64,000 nt of DNA from Centroberyx gerrardi. Taxonomy: Eukaryota > Chordata > Actinopteri > Beryciformes > Berycidae. Where the stretch lies: assembly GCF_048128805.1 (NCBI RefSeq), contig NC_136020.1:5364501-5428500 (forward strand), read 5' to 3'. Shown one piece after another: positions 23,557 to 36,100 of the stretch (position 1 is the stretch's first letter; every line of letters begins with the position of its first letter). The notes beneath the pieces were generated by a model that was not told the DNA's origin, made no database searches, and was given only the letters and a program-made list of their open reading frames with translations. A program made the position numbers and the translations under genes.

Positions 23557-26500
23557 ATGCCTGCTGAACGCAAGCGGTCAGTAAACATGGATGAGAAAGA
23601 AGTGTGCTCATTCAGTAATAAAGAAAAAGAGAAGGATAGAGATGGTGACAGAAGACCAGCATCCTCTCGAGATAAAGCAAAAGATGAGGCCAAAATGAGT
23701 GGTAAAAAAGATAGTGGCAAGGCTGCAGAGGAGAAGAGAAAGCGCCTAGAGGAGGAAAAGAGGAAGAAAGAAGAAAAAGAGCGAAAAAAGAAAGAGGAGG
23801 AGAAACAGAAAGCAGAGGAGGAACAGAGGAAGAAAGAGGAGGAGGAGAAGAGACAGCAGGAGGAGCAGGAGAGGAAGCTCCAAGAGGAGGAGGCCAAAAG
23901 ACAACGTGAAGAGGAGGCGGCTCAGCAGAAGTAAGTGATGGTGAACATTGTATTGTTACACTCTTCCTTGTAAGGCCCCTTTTCACTGTTGTGATTAAAA
24001 AGTACTGGATTGTGTGCTCTCCATCATTTAAGAACATTGTAGCTTTGAACCAGGCAGTCCTTGGCATAGCAGGACCCTGGCCAGTAGGAACAAGGCATTA
24101 CAATTTTTAGGCAGAAATCTTTGTTTTGTTTCATGTTAATCTTTTTTGGTACACCTGATATGGATGGTAGGGAATTTTGACACAGAAATGAACGGCTTTA
24201 TGTTTTAACAGTACATAGAGCTCAGGAAGTTTTAATGTTCAGAAAGGTCCCTAAAATCAAAGGATGCATTAGCAAACATCATCTTTCTGCTTCTGTTGAC
24301 TTAACCTCACCATCCATTGTCCCTTACCTTCGATTCATCCTTATTTCCCCAGGGAAAAGGAGGAGAGCCATCAGCTGCACCAGGAGGCCTGGGAGCGCCA
24401 CCAGTGCAGGAAGGAGCTCCGCAGCAAGAACCAGAACGCCCATGAGGGTCGGCCCGAAGAGGCCTTCTTCAGCCGCCTGGACTCCAGCCTTAAGAAGAAC
24501 ACCGCCTTTGTCAAGAAGCTGCGGACACTCACTGAGCAGCAGCGAGACTCCCTCTCCAATGACTTTGCTTCGCTCAACCTCAGCAAGTACATCGGCGAGG
24601 CTGTGAGCTCCGTCGTGGAGGCCAAGCTGAAGATCTCAGACGTTGGCTGCGCCGTCCACCTGTGCTCCCTCTTCCACCAGCGCTATGCTGAGTTCGCCCC
24701 TCTGCTGTTGCAGGCATGGAAGAAACACTTTGAGGCGCGGAAGGAGGAGAAGTCGCCCAACGTGAGCAAGCTGCGCACAGACCTGCGCTTCATCGCTGAG
24801 CTCACGATCGTTGGCCTCTTCACAGACAAGGAGGGCCTCTCGCTCATCTACGAGCAGCTGAAGAACATCATCGGGACGGACCGGGAGACGCACACTCACG
24901 TGTCTGTGGTCATCAGCTTCTGTAAACACTGCGGGGATGACATCGCCGGTCTGGTGCCCCGCAAGGTGAAACTGGCTGCTGAGAAGTTTGGCTTGGTCTT
25001 CCCACCGAGCGAGATCATCAACACAGAGAAACAGCAGCCCTTCCAGAACCTTCTAAGAGAGTACTTCACATCACTCACCAAGCACCTGAAGAAGGACCAC
25101 CGAGAGCTGCAGAACATTGAGAGGCAGAACAGGTGAGCAGGGGACCAAAAGAAAATTTTATTTTTTTCCCCACAGAGCATTGCTCTCCTTGGTCGCTTTT
25201 TGTTGTTTACTAAGACCTCTTTACATTTTGTCCTCATCAGGCGTATCCTCCATTCCAAAGGGGAGCTGAGCGAGGACAGACACAAGCAGTATGAGGAGTT
25301 TGCCACCTCCTACCAGAAGCTCCTGGCCAACACTCAATCTCTGGCCGATCTGCTTGATGAAAACATGCCAGAGCTTCCTCAGGACAAGACTGTGCAGGAG
25401 GGTGTGTGATGATTCTTTTCTGGTCCTGTTTAAACTTAAAGATGCAACATGTAGGGTTTTCTCATTAATATGTATCTGCAGAATAACAATGGATCACAAA
25501 CAGTAGCTCCATTGAGGTCTGAGCTCTCAAGCAGCTTGGAGGGGAAAGATACAGTTAGAAAACAGCAGGGCAATAGAATGTAGCATCAGTGATAATTTCC
25601 ACAATTTCACATTGGCATAAAATCTTATATGTGTTACCGTTATAATTATGATAACACAATTCTTGTCGTGAAGATTTTAATTGTGATGCTTTAGGTCTTT
25701 CCAGTGTTTTTGTGTGTAATATTTTGTCTTCCTTCTGCCCACAGAGCATGGCCCTGGCATTGACATTTTCACCCCCGGTAAGCCCGGAGAGTATGACCTC
25801 GAGGGGGGCATCTGGGAGGACGAGGATGCTCGTAACTTCTATGAGAACATGGTGGACCTGAAGGCCTTTGTCCCTGCCATCCTCTTCAAGGACAATGAGA
25901 AGAGCAACCAGGGCAAAGACAAAGATGATGCCAAAGGTACAGTATGTTTAGTAAAATCACAGACAGAGGGCGAACACACACACACACACACACAGATTTC
26001 TTCTGACTGTGTTACTGTTGCTCTCTTCTTCAGATGCCAGAGAGGGGAAGGATGGGGCCAGCACCACAGAAGAACTGGAGCTGGAGTTGGAGGCTCTGGA
26101 CATTGCTGACGACCCTCTTGAACTGGAAGGCCCAGATGAGGCAGAGAATGAAGAGCTGGCCAAGAAACTGCTGGACGAGCAAGGTAAAGATGAAGGTATT
26201 CCCTTAATGCCACCTGACAAACCAGCCCCCTCCTACATTTAACGCTTACTATTTAGCTTGATAGCCAGAATAGTATTAGAACCCCTTTCAATATATGTGA
26301 GATTCTGACAATACGATAAACTCTTCAGCTCTAATTTGTATTACATGCTGCTTGTCTTTTTTTTTTTAACAATGCATTGTACTTTTGTGCAACTGTGAAT
26401 CTCAAATCTTTTTATTGTCCTGTTAGGTTTTTTTTTGTTTTTTTTGGCAGTTTTTAGTTTATTTTAAGTGGATTTAACACCTACCTTCATGATTATTTTG

Positions 26501-29500
26501 TGTGTGTGAAGAACAAGAGGATGAGGAGGCCAGCACCGGGTCCCACTTGAAGTTAATAGTGGACGCCTTCATCCAGCAGCTCCCCAACTGTGTCAACAGA
26601 GACCTCATAGACAAGGTAAAGAGAAGCATTACAAAGGAGTAATGGCAGGCTTTACTTGGTGGGTTTTAGGAAATAGAGAATGACTGACAGCTGAAAAGGT
26701 AACACTGATCTCAGTTCAAAAAGTAACTGAGAAGCAAAAAAACATCCAATGTCATTGCTTCTTAGGCAAAAAGATCTGTGAGATTTCATGAATGATCATT
26801 TCTATTTTATGGACACTGTTTATTCTCACAGGCTGCCATGGACTTCTGCATGAACATGAACACCAAATCCAACAGGAGGAAGCTTGTCCGTGCCCTCTTC
26901 ACCGTTCCCAGGCAGAGGTAAAGCTGTGCACACCAGGGTTAGACTCATGTATCAGTTCACGTGAAAATGGTCAAATTTAGAGATACTGAATATTGGCTAT
27001 CGGCTGCTTCAATCCAAAAATATTGGTATTGGCATCGGCCTTCAAAAACCCATATTGGTCAAACTCCAGTCTAGTGCGCTCAATTCATGGTTGATATCTA
27101 TGATGTGATGGTGACTGACGCCACCAGGTGGTGCTATCCTCATGTTTTATGGCACTGAAGACCAGTAGGGCACTCACAGTTTTTCTCTTGCAGGTTGGAT
27201 CTTCTGCCCTTTTATTCTCGCCTGGTTGCGACCCTTCACCCCTGCATGTCAGATGTGGCTGAGGACCTATGCTCCATGCTAAAGGGAGACTTCAGGTTTC
27301 ACGTAGGTCCTCTTTAGAGCTGCAACGATTAATCGATTAATCGATTAGTTGTCAACTATTTTGATAATCGATTAATCGGTTTGAGTAATTTTTTAAGAAA
27401 AATAAGTCAAAATTCTCTGATTCCAGCTTCTTAAATGTGAATATTTTCTGTTTTTTTTACTCCTCTATGACAGTAAACTGAATATCTTTGGGTTGTGGAC
27501 AAAACAAGACATTTGAGGACGTCATCTTGGGCTTTGGGAAACACTGATTGTCATTTTTCACCATTTTCTGACATTTTATAGACCAAACAACTAATCGATT
27601 AATCGAGAAAATAATCGACAGATTAATCGACAATGAAAATAATCGTTAGTTGCAGCCCTAGTCCTCTTTATTACTTTTAATTACTGATTTAGTGTCACTG
27701 GATAAAACCTAATGGGGACTTTGCATTAAAAAGTGGTAATCTGTGAACCACCAGTTTTCCAGCAGAGGATTTTCCCCAGTAAAGAGCTACCAGACTCTGG
27801 GTGTTCAGAACAGCAAATGTAAAAGCTTTCATGATCTGGCTACAGGTTAAATCAATCAATTGTGGATGTAGAGTAGCAGAACAGAAATTTATTTGTATGA
27901 AAATGTTGCGGATTACTATTCTAAGTTTGAATTGGTGGCTTATTTTGCTTCACTGATGTTTTCCCATAGATTCGGAAGAAGGATCAGATCAACATTGAAA
28001 CCAAAAATAAAACTGTCAGATTCATTGGGGAGCTGGCCAAGTTCAAGATGTTCTCCAAAACGGACACGCTTCATTGTCTCAAGGTAGGTGGATAATCTCT
28101 GTCAGTGATCTAAAGCTTTGTGTTTAGTGGATGAACAAACAAGTTGTTTAATGTGTGTGTGTGTGTGGTCCAACAGATGCTGCTGTCTGATTTCTCCCAT
28201 CACCACATCGAGATGGCCTGCACCCTGCTGGAGACCTGCGGTCGCTTCCTCTTCAGATCCCCTGAGTCCCACCTGCGTACCAGCGTCCTACTGGTATACA
28301 CCCAAGGACGCGCACACACACACAGGAAAAAGATTATGATTATTATTATTATGCCGAGATATGATGAAACTTGAATGATCCCCGTGGGTAAATTGCGTTG
28401 TTGCAGCAGCATCATAATAGGATACAGCAAAGAAAAAAATGTACATCGTACTGTATATACAGGATGTGCAAAATGTGTGCTGTATTCACATTAGCAGGGC
28501 TACAGAAGTTCATACATATGAAAAGGATTTCCCTTATCTTCTCTACCCTCTTCTTTTGAGCCATATTATTATGACTGTTGAATATTTTGCTGTAAGTCTT
28601 CATGGAAACTGATATTTTGTCAATTCCTCTCTGCGTCCCAGGAGCAAATGATGCGTAAAAAGCAGGCGCAGCATCTGGATGCGCGCTATGTGACCATGGT
28701 GGAGAACGCCTACTACTACTGCAACCCCCCGCCCATGGAGAAGACCGTGAAGAAGAAGAGACCCCCGCTGCAGGAGTACATCCGCAAGCTGCTCTACAAG
28801 GACCTGTCCAAGGTCACCACCGAGAAGGTACAGGACCTGATATGACTGGAGAGACTGTAGTATGTTAATTCACTAACCAGCAATTAACGAGCAATTCTTG
28901 TGCTGATGATTGCAAATTGACTATTCCATTCCTGTTCTCTTTAAAACATTTTTATTGAGCAGTAAAATATTAATAAAAGGAAGTAAAAGTTGTAGTGTTG
29001 AGAAAAAATAACTTTGACTTTAAATCTTCACATCTTAGCTGCAAAGTTTCACAGACGTCCCATAATCCCCTTCTCATATGCAAATAAACTTAAACTAGCG
29101 AGCCAGATAGCCTAACATTACTGTAATCTCCATAGAAGTGATGAAGGCAGCTGATCAACTAAGGAACCAGAGAGCTGAGATCACATTCAAATAAACTGAT
29201 CTTTAATTAAGTCAATATGTCATCGCCATCAGTCTACAGTGGTTCCCACAGGTCTATTTTCTATTCTGTCTATCCTCTATTCTGTCTATTCAAATTGAGA
29301 TGGACCTCATGGTGTTTTCTCAGTTGTGTGTGTGTGTGTGTATTTATCTAACTAGGCTATGTTTTGGCTGCATTTTTATTGATATTTCATTTGGCAAGCT
29401 CAGTATCTTTGTTCAGGCACTAAAGTCTCTTACTCTATTAATATTAGCGCAGAATTATACCCCCATCTGACTAGCGCTAGTTTTGTGAACCAAAATGTGT

Positions 29501-32500
29501 GGTTTACCGCTACATATGGTGTGAACTACATTTCAGACATTTCATTTCTTTTTTTCATAAACGTCATTAATTAGAAATACCAAGTTTGAATGCAAGCATA
29601 CTACATCATAGCGGACAAAAACTTGAAGTATACAGAATGTATTAGTTATGCTCCCATCTGTCCCCAGGTGCTGAGGCAGATGCGCAAGCTTCCCTGGCAG
29701 GACCCCGAGATCAAGAGCTACCTGATCTGCTGCATGGTCAACATCTGGAACGTCAAGTACAACAGCATCCACTGTGTGGCAAACCTGCTGGCTGGACTGG
29801 TGGCCTACCAGGAGGACGTAGGCATCCACGTGGTGGACGGCGTCCTGGAGGACATCCGCCTGGGCATGGAGGTGAGGAGGGGAAGGGGAGGTAATGGGGA
29901 AAATGATAGTATCTCCACTGATGATATGATCCACTTATACTCCACACATACTTCTACTATACTATATTACTGAGGGTTCTTTGGGCGTTGAGGTGAAGAA
30001 GGAACAGAGAGAGGACAGGAACGCAAACGATAATAGGCGCTAATCTTGATTGACATGTTTGACTGTAGTATGAAGATGAAGTAACATGTTGTTACTGTCA
30101 TTATTATGAACCGTGTGTACATGCTGTGAGCCACGTGAGAATACTGTATGACTCTACCTAAGATGCAGTCACGTGGCTTTGCACCATGCTTCTTAAGGTG
30201 TCACATAGGTGAAGTTGCCCCTCAGGCTCTGACAACAGCAGGACAACATGGTGAAATGTTGATGAGCACATGTGATGAACACACATGCATACGGTACATC
30301 TCTTTAAATAAATTGTCTACTGACTTTTGCGAACAAGCTCTGATTTACTTGTAATTGGGTACTGTGAGTCAACTTTTCCACTACGATTCAGACCAAAGAA
30401 GAAGAACTGCAGGTGCGATCACACCCTAAAACTCTCCAGTGACACCCAGGATAATAAGCATAAAATATATTTGTGCATACTTGTGTGGAATTCAATCAAA
30501 ATGTCTCATTGCTCATTTCACGTTAAGGGCTTTCCATAGATCTAACTGTACAACACACACACTTCTCCATCCCCAGGTCAACCAGCCCAAGTTCAACCAG
30601 CGGCGTATCAGCAGTGCCAAGTTCCTGGGTGAGCTCTACAACTATCGCATGGTGGAGTCGGCGGTCATCTTCCGGACCCTCTTCTCCTTCATCTCCTTCG
30701 GGGTGAACCAGGACGGCAGCCCCAGCCCTCTGGACCCGCCGGAGCACCTCTTCCGCATCCGGCTGGTCTGCACCCTGCTGGATACCTGCGGCCAGTACTT
30801 TGACCGAGGCTCCAGCAAAAGGAAGCTGGACTGTTTCCTCATCTACTTCCAGGCATGTCTGCTTCCAGTGCACCTTGAGTCCTTCTGTTTAGTTTTATGT
30901 CCTTTCTGTCTCTTTCTCTAGCTTGCTTTCCATCCAGTTAGTTTTTTGCAAATTATGTTGCATCGAATCAGAAAAGCTGAATGGAAACGTCAGAATTTTA
31001 TACAATTAATTAAATATCTCAAAAAAGTTTTTACGCTCGCTTCAAGTGGACTTCAGTGGACTTGTTGTTGATGAAGATAAGTAGCGATGAAAACATTCCT
31101 CAAATAAAAAAAATACTGACGTAGGCCTGGCATGATCAGCCCGATGCATGGTTCAAACTGTGGTTTTGGATGTTTTGAAATGTTGTGTGTAAAATATCTG
31201 TCCAGCACATCTCCTTGAGATGCCATACCCATTGTGTCTCCCATGTATAAGTCTAACTTTCTTGGTTGTATGACCGTAGTTGGTACACTAGTATATTGCC
31301 AAGTGCATGTTTTTGTTTTCATCTTTGGATGAAAGCATGAAATAGAGCCAACATTAGGCGAAACTAAAGAACACAAAGTGTATTCACTTCAACCCAGCTG
31401 ATGGAAACGCACAGAATTTGCATTATATTTTTTGCACTATTTCAAAAGTTGACTAAAAATTTATTGGCACTTGGATGGAAACATAGCTTCTGGGATTTTA
31501 CATTTTAGGCATTTAGTTAATGCTGCTGTACAAATCAACTTAATAGCAAAATGAGCTTCAATTCCTAGATTGCCAACATTACAAGCAACCAAGCAAACTT
31601 CTCTCTCTCTCTGTAGCTGTGGTTCATATCAGCATCAATTCAGTGGAGGAGATTAGGCCTCTATAGTGGCCTAGTCAGGACGGATTCTCCCTCATATCAG
31701 AGATAAGTTTTTGCCTGACGTCATTGTGTGTCCTTATAGCGCTACATCTGGTGGAAGAAGAGCATAGATGTGTGGAACAAGGACCACCCGTTCCCCATAG
31801 ACATCGACTACATGATCACCGACACCCTGGAGCTGCTCAGGCCCAAGATGAGGCTCAGCTGCTCCCTGGAGGAGGCCACCAAACAGGTCACCGACCTGGA
31901 GAGGGAGGTGCTCGTCAAACTAGGTACGCTGGCAGCAACCCGCTGACATTTACAGACACATGCAATTGTCGATTGTCTCCACCAAGCATGCAATTACAGC
32001 ATGTGTAGAGGATGTGACTGTGTAAGTGTAGCTGGCAGCCAGCCTCGCAGGTTGACCCACTCTCTGTCTTCCCGGCTGAGCAGCATTCCCCGGTGTGTAG
32101 GCGGAGGATGCTGTTGCATCACTCTTCTCTCTCTTGTCTATCCATCTGTCAGACAGGTTCAGCTCATCTAAACACACATACCTAACACACACTGTCACAG
32201 CTGTCAGTCCTGCCTACACTGCAGGGCCCAGCAGATACAGGATTTTCGGGTCTGATAATTGGGAACTAAAATTAATGACGTTCAATATATCTGCCACTAA
32301 TGAATTACTTATGTAATTGCAGGGTATTTTGAAGGAAAATGTTCCTCACTCCTCAGATTTTTGTGAATGTAAATATCTTAGAAATAATTATTTTATATAT
32401 TTTATATTATAACTATAGTAAAATCCAATTTTGAGATGATTATATGGGTTGCATATGTGCCAATAATATTCAATGATATATCATTTGGATCCTGTTATGT

Positions 32501-33155
32501 TGTAAACTTCCTCTAAAAATACACATGCCCAAATGGCTTCTCTCTCTTTTGAGATTTATCTGATTCATCTGTTGCCTGTTTAGACCGTGGGAGACTAAAA
32601 CTCTATTGAAACACAGGATGATGAATAATAAAAAAAATAATAGTTTGGATGATGATGATAATTAGGAGAAGAACATATTCATGCATACTTGTGTGTAATC
32701 CGATCAAAATATCACTTTAGAAGTTCCGATTGGCATGACATCATTACCACCTCCTATTATCTGAGTTTTCTTTCTAATAATGTGATTTATTGCCTTGCAA
32801 TTTTGTAATACTTAGGCCTACTGAATAACGAGGTAGGCTGCTGCTGAGTGTACCGTGAACTGTCTGTCTTCAGGGCAGAAGACAGACAGTTGTGAATGAA
32901 TGGAGCAAAGCAGATGAGCAAGCTAGAGTCAGGTGGCTGTAGCAGCAGAGGAGAGGAAGAGGGAAGCATTCCTGTAGCAGGTGTAATGAACTCTCCAGTC
33001 ACAGCGCAAACAGGCTTCACCGTTCAGCCTGATAGCAGCACCGGCACACCGCATTGTTTTACAGTTTCAAGGTGTTGACGTGTAATGTGGAGAGAATGCT
33101 TTCAGCAAACCACAGCTCCACCCTCTGCGCGTGTGTCAGTGAGTGCATGTGAGTT

Positions 33156-33192
<37 letters not shown>

Positions 33193-36100
33193 CTGCCTGC
33201 CTTTTTATGCTTGTGTGTGTGTGAATGAAAGGGAGAGAGTGATTGATGAGGGAGATGGAGGCCCCCAAGCTAAACAGTGGCCCCATTGTTTTACCTTTCA
33301 TCCTTTAACCAGGATAAGGCATTCCACAGCCCCCTGGTTACACAAGACCTGATCTTCAACTTCAGCTTGCCTACCTGACTTCATTTCTCCGCTCTGTCAC
33401 CACTCTCACGTAATTTGGCTCTGTAATTGGTCTGGCGCTCATTGTCTAGGTCGGTGTGTAACGCCGAAGCTCCCTTTTAATGAAGCAGTCATTTCCTCAT
33501 GCCTTCTCTCATGAATAATTGTTTTATTTATAAGTGAAGCTTTTGTTGGAGGAAAGCCGTTCACCCGGGTTGGACATACTTGGAGTAGTTTATGATATAA
33601 TCTGTCATAACCATCTCTGTGTGTAATCTGATTACTGCATCTAAAGCCTGTTGAGAACATGACCATTATTCCTGTAGAGCAGGCCTATTCAATTGGTGGC
33701 CCGCGGGCCACATCCGGCCCAGAAGCAACCTCCGAGTAGCCCAGCGAGCTTGAATTAAATAGGCTATTTTAATAGCAATTTTAATTGTAATATTATTTTA
33801 TAAAAATTTTGACTCGTTTTCACTCGTCATGAATTTATTTCCTCCGTGGCAGAAAAACACGTTACACGAGCCTTCAGAAACTCCTGCAGGTTAAACTGGA
33901 CTAACGAAACACTTTTGGGGCTGACTGACTCTAACAGACTCACTATAAACAGACTTTAAGACACTCGCTAGCCTAGCAACATTAAGGCTACAAACAACCC
34001 ATAATGCAACACTCCGTGTAGCAGTCGGTTTTACACCGGTACTTTGTCCATTCAAAAAGAATATCTGATGTTGTGAACACGTTTGTCTAGTCCTCGAATA
34101 TAAGACGACCCCCACTTTTTCTGAAAATATGTCTCTGTCAACCCTGAAACGTAGAATTGACAATGAAAACCGTTGGTTTAACCCTGCCTGGACTGTTTCT
34201 GCACTTTGTGATGTGCCTGGGTCAGATGTGACCAAAAATATTTTTTTTTATTTCAAAAGTGAAACAATAAACATTGTTTTGTGTGTGTGTGTGTGTGAGA
34301 GAGGGGAGAGGGAGGGAGGGAGATACTGGTAGAGAGAGATAGAGTGTGTTATTGGTTACTGTTATTGCCACTTGTTATGATTCTGTGCATTGATAGCTCT
34401 TTTTTATTCTGTTTCTGCACTTTGTGATGTGCCTGGGTCAGATATGTGACCAAAAATATTTTTTTTATTTCAAAAGTGAAACAATAAACATTGCTATTTT
34501 TTACTACATTCATTTGCGTTTATTTAAAAATTGTCATTACCTAAAGCTAAAAAAAGGTTTTAAATAGGCTGCTGAAAATGTCTGGCCCATCTACATTTCC
34601 TGGTTTTAAAATCTGGCCCAATTGAATAGCCCTGCTGTAGAGCATTATGGTCAACATAGCGTTATGGAATATAATGTTGACTTTACGCTCAGAAAAACAT
34701 GACGAATATTGTGCGAGTTGCATTTTTTCCTTGTTTCCTCAAAGAGCTTCAACTTCTTCCCCATGCCCTCTGATCCCATATGTGTTAACATGTCTCAATG
34801 CGTGTGTTCATGAAGGCCTAGCCATGGAGAAGGACGGCCGTTGTTCCAGCGCCATGGGTGAGGGCGAGGTTCTGGACGAGGAAGATGACGACGGCGATGA
34901 CGATGAAGAGGGAGGGGCGGAGACGGAGGAGCAGTCGGGCAACGAGAGCGAAATGAATGAACAGGAGGAGGAAGTGAGTGAACTGACTGTAAAAACCTCC
35001 ATCCTGTCTGTCCACCCCTTTTCTACTGTTGGTGCCGGTAGATCGACATGTTAATATCACACTCAGAATAACTTAACACATTAATATGTGTGTTGAAACT
35101 GTGTTCCTGACACTGGCTGTCTAAATCAATTTGACTAATCCTGATATATCTGCCACACACAATATTCAATCTTTAAATTTGACCATTTTCATGCATAAAA
35201 TGACAAGAATTCTTTCTTTTGCTCAGAACTTTATTCTTGTCAGGGTGGAAAAGCCTTTAGTCCATCATGGGACACTAAAACTCTCCATTGAAACCCAGAC
35301 TAATGAAATTCTTTTATGTGGCTTAGCAGCTCCTGAGGGCAGGGTGAGGCAGGTTGCACTGCAGGTTTCACAGACTGACACCCTGAAGCGGTTGATTAAA
35401 ATACATCCACACCGCAGTGAAATGAGTTGGCCTAAAATAATAAACACATATTAATGCATAATTGTGTGGAATCTGATCATGCCACATTAGAATTCATGTT
35501 AGACAGATATCGTGTTGGATTAGCTGTGGTCAGGACTAGGGATGCACCGATCCGACTTTTTCAGTCCAGATACCGATACCGATAACTGGGCTTTGGGTAT
35601 CGGCCGATACCGAGTACCAATCCGATACCAGTGTTTAATTAATAAACTGTAGGCTATGCCTCACTGTGTGGAAGAGACTGGGATCATTCTTTTATGTGTA
35701 AAGCAACATCAGGCTTGACTTTAACATTGCTTTCCTAGCTTTGTAAAACAAAATGTAACAAATAAATACATAGATATAAATGTACTCAATTGTTATTTAT
35801 TATTAAAATAATAAATAATCGTGCTCCAGCAACTTGGTATAACATCTTCAAAATTAACAGGAATTACAATTCAAGTGTAAACCTTTTAAATGCAGCAACA
35901 AATTGATCAGGAATTAAAATTCCAGTATAAAACAATACAACTGCATCAAATGAGAACAAAATGTAAACATTAAATCACAATTAAGTCACAAACTAGTGCA
36001 AACTTGATAAATTAAATCACAATTCACACAAGTAGTATAAACAAGTAACTTGGTAAAAACAAAACATTCAAAATATGCAGAATAAACCTAAATTACTGAA

